Shown piece after piece: positions 8,900 through 16,354 of a stretch of 64,000 nucleotides of DNA. Within the stretch, counting starts at the first letter, position 1; each line of letters starts with the position of its first letter. The DNA comes from Dyadobacter fanqingshengii (GTDB taxonomy: Bacteria > Bacteroidota > Bacteroidia > Cytophagales > Spirosomataceae): assembly GCF_023822005.2 (NCBI RefSeq), contig NZ_CP098806.1, positions 5,950,501-6,014,500 on the forward strand, in the 5' to 3' direction. The position numbers and the translations under genes are program-made. The notes under the pieces are model-generated. The model did not search any database. It saw only the letters and a program-made list of their open reading frames with translations, and was not told the DNA's origin.

Positions 8900-10756
8900 A
8901 TGAAGTTGAAATTTGTAGTGTTGTTACTGACTGCTTTCAGTTTGCAGGTTTCAGCACAAAGTGATCGTTGGCAGCAGCGCGTGAAGTATCAGATGGAGGT
9001 TGATTTTGACGCTACGAAGCATCAGTACAAAGGAAAACAAAAGCTGGTTTACAGCAACAATTCCCCGGACACGCTCCACAAAGTCTTTTATCATTTATAT
9101 CTCAATGCATTCCAGCCCGGCAGCCAGATGGACGTTCGTTCCAGAACGATCAGCGATCCGGACCCGCGCGTGAAAGACCGCATTTCCAAACTGAGCCCTT
9201 CCGAAATTGGCTATGAAAAAGTGCTTTCCTTAAAGCATAATGGTAAAGCGGTAAAATATGAAGTGGTCGGAACGATCCTCGAAGTGACCCTAACCGAAAA
9301 GATCTTTCCCAAAACGCAGCACACATTCGAAATGGAATTTGAAGCGCAGGTTCCTGTTCAGATCCGTCGCACAGGTCGCGATAATTCTGAGGGAATTGAT
9401 TATTCCATGGCGCAATGGTATCCCAAAATGAGCGAATACGATTATGAAGGATGGCATGCTAACCCATATATAGGAAGGGAATTTTACGGCGTATGGGGTG
9501 ATTTTGATGTAAAACTGACTATCGATGCTTCCTATGTCGTAGCTGCAACCGGCTATCTGCAAAATCCCGATAAAATCGGTCATGGTTATTCTCAAACGGA
9601 AGTGAAACATAAGCCCGGCGAAAAATTAACCTGGCATTTCATCGCACCAGAAGTGCATGATTTCATGTGGGCGGCCGATCGCGATTACAAGCACGACGTG
9701 GTGAAAGTAGACGATAATCTGGATATGCACTTTTTTTATCAGACCGACACATTGGCGAATGTCTGGAAAGAAATGGAGCCACTTGCCGTGCGTTGTTTCA
9801 AAATCATGAACGAGAAATTCGGGCGTTATCCTTACAAGCAATATTCGGTTATCCAGGGCGGTGATGGCGGAATGGAGTATGCAATGGCAACATTGATTAC
9901 GGGCCGTCTGAATCTCGGCGGATTGGTTAGCGTAACTGTCCACGAATCGATTCACAGCTGGTTTCAGCAGATTTTAGGGACAAATGAATCCAAATATGCG
10001 TGGATGGACGAAGGTTTCACAACCTACGCACAAAATATTGTGATGGCCGAATTGTTTCCGTCCAGGCTCGATGCGCAGCGCGGAAGCACAACCAGTTACC
10101 GAAATCTTGTTAAATCTGGCCTGGAAGAGCCATTAACAACGCATGCCGATCATTATAATACCAACCGCGCTTACAGCATTGCCAGTTATTCCAAAGGCGC
10201 AGTTTTCCTGAACCAGCTTGGCTACATTATCGGAAAGCAAAAGCTGGAAAGCGGCATGAAACGCTATTTCGATGAGTGGAAATTCAAACACCCGAATCCT
10301 AATGATCTGAAACGGATCATGGAAAAGGAATCTGGGCTGGAGTTGGATTGGTATTGGGAAGATTTTGTAGGAACAACCAAAACCATAGATTACGGCATTA
10401 AAGAAGTTGTGGCGAATGCCACTAAAACCACGGTTGTTTTGGAAAAAATAGGCCAAATACCGATGCCGCTTGACGTGGTGGTAAGCTATAAAGACGGGAG
10501 CCAGGAGAACTTCAACGTTCCACTGGAACTCATGCGTGGAGAAAAATCCGAAGCACTATATTCTAAAACTACGTATCTGAACGACTGGGCCTGGACTTAT
10601 CCTGAATATTCCTTCTCCATAGATAGGAATCTGGCTGACATTGAAAGAATCGTAATAGATCCAAGCCAGAGAATGGCCGACATTAATCCTGATAACAACA
10701 CCTATCCGTCGATATCCAGGGAATTGCCGCGGTTTAAGGCGGAGAAGGTGCGTTAA
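8900..10756 (+). CDS. Secreted M1-family zinc metallopeptidase
   Basis: The 618-residue protein has a signal peptide (MKLKFVVLLLTAFSLQVSAQ). The ATG at 8900 is preferred over a TTG ten codons upstream because it begins the signal peptide. The zinc site is complete: HESIH at residues 348-352 and Glu371 in WMDEGFT give HExxHx18E. Where M1 aminopeptidases have GxMEN, this protein has GGMEYAM, so alpha-amino recognition may differ. Probably periplasmic or surface peptide breakdown. It converges on the DUF5686 gene with a 2-bp gap and no visible hairpin. Confidence 0.9.
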   Translation: MKLKFVVLLLTAFSLQVSAQSDRWQQRVKYQMEVDFDATKHQYKGKQKLVYSNNSPDTLHKVFYHLYLNAFQPGSQMDVRSRTISDPDPRVKDRISKLSPSEIGYEKVLSLKHNGKAVKYEVVGTILEVTLTEKIFPKTQHTFEMEFEAQVPVQIRRTGRDNSEGIDYSMAQWYPKMSEYDYEGWHANPYIGREFYGVWGDFDVKLTIDASYVVAATGYLQNPDKIGHGYSQTEVKHKPGEKLTWHFIAPEVHDFMWAADRDYKHDVVKVDDNLDMHFFYQTDTLANVWKEMEPLAVRCFKIMNEKFGRYPYKQYSVIQGGDGGMEYAMATLITGRLNLGGLVSVTVHESIHSWFQQILGTNESKYAWMDEGFTTYAQNIVMAELFPSRLDAQRGSTTSYRNLVKSGLEEPLTTHADHYNTNRAYSIASYSKGAVFLNQLGYIIGKQKLESGMKRYFDEWKFKHPNPNDLKRIMEKESGLELDWYWEDFVGTTKTIDYGIKEVVANATKTTVVLEKIGQIPMPLDVVVSYKDGSQENFNVPLELMRGEKSEALYSKTTYLNDWAWTYPEYSFSIDRNLADIERIVIDPSQRMADINPDNNTYPSISRELPRFKAEKVR

Positions 10757-10758
10757 AC

Positions 10759-13326
10759 CTACCTTCCAAATTTTATAGAAGTCCCCACGCGCCAGCCCAT
10801 TCCTTTAAAGTGGCTGCCGTGGAATTGGGCGACAGCTTCCAGGCGGATAACGCGCAGAATGTCGTCGATCCCATAAACTGCCTCCGTATAATTGCGGATT
10901 GTTGGTACTCTCAGATAATGCAATTGCAGCGTTTCTGAAATGCCGGTAATCCGCAATGCTTCTATACGGGTAAGCGCAAATCGTTGTGACGTCCAGATGG
11001 CGTGTGCTTGAAAAAACCACGATGAGGTGCTGTAACGATAGTATTGCAGCATCCGAAACTGGTCCGGGGGATATGCATATTGGAAAAAGAACTCATTGCC
11101 CATAAAATGCCTGTAATCAGGAAAATACATTTGTTTCGTGCTCAGAAATCCGCCTCCGTTTACATAATATTCAAGATTGCTCCGCGGTCCGAGGCTTAGA
11201 TTCTGACGCATGCTCCCCTGCAACATCGAGTAATCCACATCTCCTGCAAACGCGAGCCCGGTCTTGTAATTCACACTAAATGATGGTCCTTTGCTTCTCA
11301 AATAGCGCTTTTCGCCATTTCTGATCAGATATCGCCTCCATGGTCTGACCGTGGCGGTAAGATCTAAAATCGTTGCGTTGTGGATTGGGAAGCCTGTGTT
11401 TTGCAATTCCCTGTTTTCAGGTCGGTTTGGCGTGTAATAATATTGGTTCCAAAAAAAGATAGGACGCGCGCTTTCCTGATTGAAAAGCTCTTTCCTATGC
11501 TCGAATTCCAAACCTGCATTGAAACTAAGGATATCAGCAATGTTACTTAGCGCGAATTCAGCCCGACCAAACTGCTTTTGATACAGCTTCATGAAATTGC
11601 GATCAAAAAATCTGGCGCCAATGCTGTTGGGAAGCGGTGGGATAGGGTTGTTATTGTTGATCTGACTCGCCATTTCTCCGCCCGATAGCATCAGGTTCCA
11701 TTTATCATTGCCAATGTTGGTGGTAAGGTTTCCGTAAACCCTTTTGCGTCCAAACGAATAGCGCACAAGCGGACTAATGTTAAACCGATACGATTTGCCC
11801 CATTTTTTTTCCCACTGGGTAAGAATGTTGATTGCATTTCCTTCCACGGTGTTGTAACTAATGGATAGGAGCGGACTTTTGAAATAGAATGTTTTTCTGT
11901 CTCCCAGTGAATATGTATTTCCCGTCAACAAATGCAACGGCTTAAATGCCAGCGAATCAGGTTTCCGTTTTTCGCGAATTGAATCTTTCACGACTTTAAT
12001 GCTGTCTTGCAGCACATAACTGGTCACTTCTGACTTTGTGAGCGGGATAGGGCGGAGCGCTTGCCAGTAAGTAGTGTCCCTCTTGTTGGCCATTGTATCA
12101 ATAATAATGGAATCCTGCCGCACCAATCGGTCGCTGCCTCCATCCATTTTACGTTCCTTTTTCTGCTCTTTTTCGTATTCTTTGGTGAGTTTTCGGAAAT
12201 TTTTGGTGGAGAATTGCTTTTGATCCTGGATCAGCTTTTCCAGGTTTTCCTTCCGGCTTGTTTCCTTTGCAACATGATCTTTTTTATGATCCGCAATGAC
12301 AATGTCCTCTTTCAATCCAGGGTCAATGTCCAGTTTTTGATATGTCAATGAAACCAGATATTTGAATTCCCCGGCAAAGCCAAGATAACTTCCATTAATG
12401 CGAAACTGCTGATTAACGGGGATCCACACATTTTGAACCGGACTAAAAATTTGCTTTGCTGAAATGTTCAGACCGCTTGTGGTTGTTTGCAGATCGTAAC
12501 TATGAATCGCCCAGCGATCTTCCAGAATAAAAAGGCTTCCTTTAAAAACACCTTCGCCATAGGCGCGCGGAATCACTTTTATTTTGTTGACCAATTGACC
12601 CTGATCCTCAAAATAACCTTCATATTCAAACCGGTAATAAGCAAATGCTTTGGGTGAAAGCGGCGAAATGGTGCCGGCAATTTCCGGACTGTATAGGCTC
12701 GCCAGAATGTATTCATTGGGAGAAGGAATACTGTTATCTAGACTGTTACGCGTAGAAACGATCTTTTGCGTATAACTCGCGGGCCTGCGGTATTTTATTT
12801 CAGCAACACTCTCATTCAGAATGGCTTTCCCTTCCTGAACGCCTTCTTTCTTCAATCTTTTTTCAACGAGATATGGAATTTTCGTGGGTAATGCAGTGCT
12901 TCTTGAATAAACCTTGGCTGTATAACCACGAACTTGGAGTTGGTGAAAACGCGCTTTGGCAATCGCCCGTCGCATAATGCTATATGCAGGATCTTCCTTT
13001 CCTTTTCCAATGGTCGCTTCGCGGAGATTGAGCGCCTGCTCTTCAAGCACGACATTCATTTCAGTAAAGTCGTTGCCGACCGTTACATTTTTGGAAATGC
13101 TTTTGAAACCCAAAAACTGGAAGATAATTTCGTAAGATCCTGGCGCTAAGGTGAATTCGTATTCTCCTTCTTCATTGGCCATTGTCCCGTTACTCGTTCC
13201 CTTAACTGCAACGCCTGCGTAAGCAAGCGCTTCACCCTTGGCCGTTGTAATACGGCCCTTTATCCCGCCTGCGATTAACTGCGACTGTAAACCAAAAACA
13301 ATGAAGAGTAGCAACGCGACGCGCAT
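10759..13326 (-). CDS. DUF5686 outer-membrane protein with N-terminal CarboxypepD_reg domain
   Basis: The 855-residue protein has a signal peptide ending near QLIAGG and then a carboxypeptidase-regulatory-like domain (GRITTAKGEALAYAGVAVKG) over about residues 20-105. The rest matches the layout of the Bacteroidota DUF5686 family, a predicted outer-membrane barrel rich in aromatic beta strands and ending FGR. A charged Lys/Glu-rich stretch sits around residues 350-400. Molecular function is unknown; an envelope role is inferred. Confidence 0.82.
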   Translation of the reverse strand: MRVALLLFIVFGLQSQLIAGGIKGRITTAKGEALAYAGVAVKGTSNGTMANEEGEYEFTLAPGSYEIIFQFLGFKSISKNVTVGNDFTEMNVVLEEQALNLREATIGKGKEDPAYSIMRRAIAKARFHQLQVRGYTAKVYSRSTALPTKIPYLVEKRLKKEGVQEGKAILNESVAEIKYRRPASYTQKIVSTRNSLDNSIPSPNEYILASLYSPEIAGTISPLSPKAFAYYRFEYEGYFEDQGQLVNKIKVIPRAYGEGVFKGSLFILEDRWAIHSYDLQTTTSGLNISAKQIFSPVQNVWIPVNQQFRINGSYLGFAGEFKYLVSLTYQKLDIDPGLKEDIVIADHKKDHVAKETSRKENLEKLIQDQKQFSTKNFRKLTKEYEKEQKKERKMDGGSDRLVRQDSIIIDTMANKRDTTYWQALRPIPLTKSEVTSYVLQDSIKVVKDSIREKRKPDSLAFKPLHLLTGNTYSLGDRKTFYFKSPLLSISYNTVEGNAINILTQWEKKWGKSYRFNISPLVRYSFGRKRVYGNLTTNIGNDKWNLMLSGGEMASQINNNNPIPPLPNSIGARFFDRNFMKLYQKQFGRAEFALSNIADILSFNAGLEFEHRKELFNQESARPIFFWNQYYYTPNRPENRELQNTGFPIHNATILDLTATVRPWRRYLIRNGEKRYLRSKGPSFSVNYKTGLAFAGDVDYSMLQGSMRQNLSLGPRSNLEYYVNGGGFLSTKQMYFPDYRHFMGNEFFFQYAYPPDQFRMLQYYRYSTSSWFFQAHAIWTSQRFALTRIEALRITGISETLQLHYLRVPTIRNYTEAVYGIDDILRVIRLEAVAQFHGSHFKGMGWRVGTSIKFGR

Positions 13327-13353
13327 AGAGGTAGAATGTCATTTTATGCAATA

Positions 13354-13386
13354 AGCACAAATTAGATCAAATTTCTGATTTGTGCT
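13354..13386. promoter_or_regulatory. Inverted repeat upstream of the DUF5686 gene
   Basis: AGCACAAAT and ATTTGTGCT form a perfect 9-bp inverted repeat with 15 nt between the arms. It lies 28-60 bp upstream of the DUF5686 start and 45 bp beyond the end of frnE. It could be an operator or a weak terminator; there is no T tract directly after it. Confidence 0.3.
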
Positions 13387-13430
13387 CTTGCTGACTCTCC
13401 TCTATAACCGTACCAAGGTGATGTTAACCA

Positions 13431-14138
13431 CTAATCACATTGCCCGTCGACCGTGCAATTCGGGCCGTCGGCGAGGGAAACCAATGGTTCAGGGTTTGCT
13501 TGCTCCCATTCACCGAATGATTTTTCCAAAGCGCCTAGAAATGTTTCCGGCTGCTGGGCGCCTGATACGGCATATTTTCGATCCAAAACAAAGAATGGAA
13601 CACCACGCGCACCAACCTGCTGGGCTTCATATATATCTTTTCTAACCTCGTCACTGAATTTTGATCCATCCAAAACCGCTTTCAATTCGTTCGTATCAAG
13701 CCCAATTTGAGAACCCAAATCCAGCAATGTCTCGTGATCCGCGGTATTTTTGCCGTCGGTAAAATATGCTTTGAACAATTGTTCTTCCGCATCATCGCCT
13801 TTGCCCTTTGTTTTCGCATATTGCACGAAACGGTGTGCATCAAACGAATTGGCAACCACGGCTTTGTCCATGTTGTATTCCAGCCCCACTTCGGCTGCAA
13901 TAGCGCTCACATGATCATTCATTTGTGCAGCATATTCAGGAGACCAGCCTTTCACTTCTGCCAGATAATCATTAATGGTTTTTCCAGGCTCCGTTTTCAT
14001 GGCAGGGTTGAGCTGGAAACTTTTCCATTCCACCTGGATTTTTTCTTTCTGAGGAAATTGTTCCAATGCTTTTTCAAATTTCCGTTTGCCTATGTAGCAA
14101 AAAGGACACATGACATCACTCCATATCTCAACTTTCAT
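13431..14138 (-). CDS. FrnE-like DsbA-family dithiol oxidoreductase
   Basis: The 235-residue protein opens MKVEIWSDVMCPFCYIGKRK, placing the CPFC redox pair where DsbA/FrnE proteins carry it. The middle is the helical insertion of the thioredoxin fold, followed by the cis-Pro loop (ARGVPFFVLDRKYAVSGAQ). There is no signal peptide, so it acts in the cytoplasm. The C-terminal CTVDGQC pair is an extra, possibly redox, motif. It lies 28 bp downstream of the nitroreductase in the same direction, so the two are likely co-transcribed. Confidence 0.88.
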   Translation of the reverse strand: MKVEIWSDVMCPFCYIGKRKFEKALEQFPQKEKIQVEWKSFQLNPAMKTEPGKTINDYLAEVKGWSPEYAAQMNDHVSAIAAEVGLEYNMDKAVVANSFDAHRFVQYAKTKGKGDDAEEQLFKAYFTDGKNTADHETLLDLGSQIGLDTNELKAVLDGSKFSDEVRKDIYEAQQVGARGVPFFVLDRKYAVSGAQQPETFLGALEKSFGEWEQANPEPLVSLADGPNCTVDGQCD

Positions 14139-14166
14139 TGTTTCAGTCTGTTAGGTCAATTATTAA

Positions 14167-14799
14167 TCAAATGGAAATAAAAAGCTCTTCGTGGGACCTT
14201 CTTACCTTTTTTGCTTTGGACAATCCATCATTCTCACTGTCGCGGTAACCCAATGTCATGATCACAACACTTTTCAAACCTTTTTCGCCCAGGCCTAAAA
14301 TCTCGTCCAATTTAGCATTATTAAAACCTTCCATCGGCGTCGCATCCACGTGTTCCGTAGCTGCTGCAACCAATGCGTGTCCAAGTGCAATGTACGCCTG
14401 ACGCGCTGCCCAGTTAAAATTTCCTTCCTCCGACCGGGCCTGGACGCTGTTGGTTACATTCTCCTGAAATTTCGACAACGATTCCACAGTAATACCACGG
14501 GTTGTTGCAATCAGGTTCATATATTCGCTGATTTGCGCGGCCGTGATTTTATCCCAGGCTGCAAAAACAAGCAAATGCGATGCATCCGGGATCTGTGGCT
14601 GCGGAGCAGCTTCTCTGAAAATCCTATTTTTCGTTTCCTGATCACTGATCACGACGATATTATACGGTTGCAAGCCAGCAGAAGAGGGTGATAACTTGAT
14701 GGCTTCCAAGATAGTATTCAATTTTTCTTGTGGAACTGCCTGTCCATTCAATCTTTTAGCAGCATATCTCCAGTTCAGGTCTTCTATTAGGTTATTCAT
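14167..14799 (-). CDS. NfsB-like NAD(P)H-dependent nitroreductase
   Basis: A flavin (FMN) nitroreductase of about 210 residues. Visible features are WRYAAKRLNG, LSPSSAGLQPYNIVVI (FMN/substrate loop), RQAYIALGHALVAAATEHVDATPMEG split over two helices, and a conserved GYR near the C-terminus. The family reduces nitroaromatics and quinones. The ATG at 14799 is preferred over an upstream TTG, since a good -7 element at 14827-14834 would place the transcript start downstream of that TTG. It heads a two-gene unit with frnE and is divergent from an HxlR regulator. Confidence 0.9.
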   Translation of the reverse strand: MNNLIEDLNWRYAAKRLNGQAVPQEKLNTILEAIKLSPSSAGLQPYNIVVISDQETKNRIFREAAPQPQIPDASHLLVFAAWDKITAAQISEYMNLIATTRGITVESLSKFQENVTNSVQARSEEGNFNWAARQAYIALGHALVAAATEHVDATPMEGFNNAKLDEILGLGEKGLKSVVIMTLGYRDSENDGLSKAKKVRRSHEELFISI

Positions 14800-14826
14800 T
14801 TCAAATATTTTAGTAATTTCGATATG

Positions 14827-14878
14827 CAAACTTAAATAAATAAGCTATACATTTGTAAGTACTATACCAAAGGATAGT
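14827..14878. promoter_or_regulatory. Divergent promoters and candidate HxlR operator
   Basis: On the minus strand TAAGTTTG (14827-14834) is a -7 element for the nitroreductase. On the plus strand TACATTTG (14848-14855) is a -7 element for hxlR. Just downstream of the latter, ACTATACC-AAA-GGATAGT (14861-14878) is a near-perfect inverted repeat suited to a dimeric winged-helix regulator. Promoter calls are pattern matches; the operator is inference. Confidence 0.5.
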
Positions 14879-14893
14879 TAAAAAAGTTCAGTC

Positions 14894-15271
14894 ATGGAAA
14901 CAGCAGAAATAGAAATTGCAGCAAAAAAGGCCACTCATACTTACGGAGAATGCACAAAAAGCATCCTTCCAGTCCGCGACGCATTGGAAGTTTTAAGCGG
15001 AAAGTGGAAGTTGCCCATCATCATCTCCCTGATCTTCGGAAATAAACGCTTTTCCCAGATCGCCAAAGAAATCCCCGGCATCACCGATAAAATGTTATCT
15101 AAAGAACTAAGAGATCTGGAAGCGAATTGTCTTGTCAAGAGGACAGTATACGATTCGATTCCTGTGGTTGTGGAATATACATTAACAGATTACGGCCACA
15201 CATTGAAGCCTGTTATTGAAGTGCTTAGGAATTGGGGCGAGGCACATAGGAATCGGATAATGAGTTTGTAG
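14894..15271 (+). CDS. HxlR-family winged-helix transcriptional regulator
   Basis: The 125-residue protein has the HxlR core: LPVRDALEVLSGKWKLPII, then RFSQIAKEIPGITDKMLSKE as recognition region, then EYTLTDYG in the wing. A single Cys (TYGEC) sits just before the domain, where redox-sensing HxlR/DUF24 proteins such as YodB and HypR of Bacillus carry their sensing cysteine. Its divergent position and shared promoter region make the nitroreductase-frnE unit the likely target, and autoregulation is likely. Confidence 0.9.
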   Translation: METAEIEIAAKKATHTYGECTKSILPVRDALEVLSGKWKLPIIISLIFGNKRFSQIAKEIPGITDKMLSKELRDLEANCLVKRTVYDSIPVVVEYTLTDYGHTLKPVIEVLRNWGEAHRNRIMSL

Positions 15272-15346
15272 GGAGTCTGGCCACCTGTCAAGGGCTAGTT
15301 GCTTCTGCAATTTTAGTATTTTTGTTTAAACTATAACTCAATTGAT

Positions 15347-15571
15347 ATGGATCGCATTGTAATTGAAGTTGAAGATGGAATTGCAAGAAAGTGGCGCAAT
15401 ACGGACCCGAAGTTTCGTCAGGAAATTTCGCAGAAATTGGACCAGGTTTTGAGTGTAATTTTTGAGAAAAAAACAGAGGATATATGGCCATTTCTTGAAA
15501 ATCTACGCATAAAATCTGAGGGAAGAGGTTTTAACGACGACATATTGGAGCAGATTTTGAATGAAAAATAA
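15347..15571 (+). CDS. Putative antitoxin of a PIN-domain toxin-antitoxin pair
   Basis: A small 74-residue protein (MDRIVIEVEDGIARKWRN...). An N-terminal beta strand is followed by helices, consistent with a short antitoxin, though no DNA-binding motif is certain. Its last 11 bases overlap the start of a PIN-domain gene, the coupled arrangement usual for toxin-antitoxin loci. TATTTTTG at 15317-15324 fits the -7 consensus. Assignment rests mainly on context. Confidence 0.55.
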   Translation: MDRIVIEVEDGIARKWRNTDPKFRQEISQKLDQVLSVIFEKKTEDIWPFLENLRIKSEGRGFNDDILEQILNEK

Positions 15572-15966
15572 ATTTGTTTTCGATACCAACACACTCATAA
15601 GCGCCGCATTATCTCCGCATTCTACGAACAGCAGCGATTAAGCGAGCTTTCGATTTAGGCATCATAGTTTATTCGGACTCTACTTGGAGCGAATTTTTGA
15701 ATGTTCTGTTCCGCACAAAATTTGACAAATATTTCACAATAGGTGAGAGGGAGGAACTTGCCGATAAATTCCTCTCTTTGTTCCTGTACGAAGTTGTGGA
15801 TGTTGTTGTCTCAGACTGCCGAGATCCCAAAGACAACATGTTCTTGGAGTTAGCCGTCGCTTCCAAGGCGTCCTGCATTATATCCGGCGATCCTGACTTA
15901 TTGGTGCTTCATCCGTTCAGAGGAATTCCAATTATCAACGCGGCTAGTTTTTTGCAGGGGTTTTAA
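15561..15966 (+). pseudogene. PIN-domain toxin-like RNase, frameshifted
   Basis: The gene starts MKNKFVFDTNTLISAAL, a classic PIN-domain N-terminus with the first catalytic Asp, but meets TAA after 26 codons. The rest of the domain continues in the +1 frame from about 15631: AIKRAFDLG, SDSTWSEFLNVL, SDCRDPKDN and ISGDPDLLVLHPF supply the remaining acidic residues of the metal site. Removing one base near 15630 (AAC-a-GCA) joins the two parts into about 134 residues, the normal length. It looks like a recently inactivated toxin of the COG1569 type. A sequencing error or programmed shift cannot be excluded. Confidence 0.8.
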
Positions 15967-15984
15967 GGCTTTTCTACCATTGAG

Positions 15985-16139
15985 CACAAAAAAAAGCAAC
16001 CCTCGCAGGTTGCTTTTCCATCTCATCAAAAACAGCTAAAAATCATCCCAGCTGGTTAATGCAGTTCAAATCTTCAAACGCCAGTTTCAAGCGTTGGATC
16101 ATGCTTTCTTCGCCTTTGCGTAGCCATACGCGGGGGTCG
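15985..16139. repeat. Direct repeat copy A: fba terminator and last codons
   Basis: From 15996 to 16139 (144 bp) the sequence is identical to 18468-18611, which holds the terminator and last codons of the intact fba gene. The flanking CAC plus A run also matches, with 8 versus 7 A residues. The copies lie 2472 bp apart in the same orientation and bracket the adhesin gene. Confidence 0.95.
15988..16017 (-). terminator. Duplicate fba terminator (copy A)
   Basis: AAAAGCAACC and GGTTGCTTTT pair around CTCGCA with an A/T run on each side. It is a copy of the fba terminator, here placed after the frameshifted toxin gene, where it can end transcription from both sides. Confidence 0.75.
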
Positions 16140-16222
16140 CAGTATTTTTTGTTTGAGGAATCTGGGCCATTTAGGTTACCCAATGAATCTGCCGAAAATG
16201 CTTTCGTTTTTTCGTAAATCAT
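16043..16222 (-). pseudogene. Remnant of the 3' end of fba (class II aldolase)
   Basis: The minus strand encodes 59 residues beginning MIYEKTKAFS. From LGNLNGPDSSNKKYCDPRVW onward it matches the aldolase C-terminus and then is identical through NCINQLG. The final 33 codons are base-identical to fba, while the preceding 25 or so have diverged. None of the aldolase active site is present, so it is a non-catalytic fragment. The remaining 130 bp up to the adhesin start hold nothing recognisable. Confidence 0.85.
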
Positions 16223-16354
16223 TAAGTTTAAATTCTTTTGTTTGAGCTAACCCAACTTATCCCAAGAATAATTCAAACTAGCCTTCTAATAATCGGAATT
16301 GTTTCAACCTATGACTGACGACGATATTAGCATTGAAACTTAAAGTGGGTTAAA

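Noticed and set aside
16043-16222. Fba remnant as a functional small protein
   Set aside because: It retains only the aldolase C-terminus without active-site residues.
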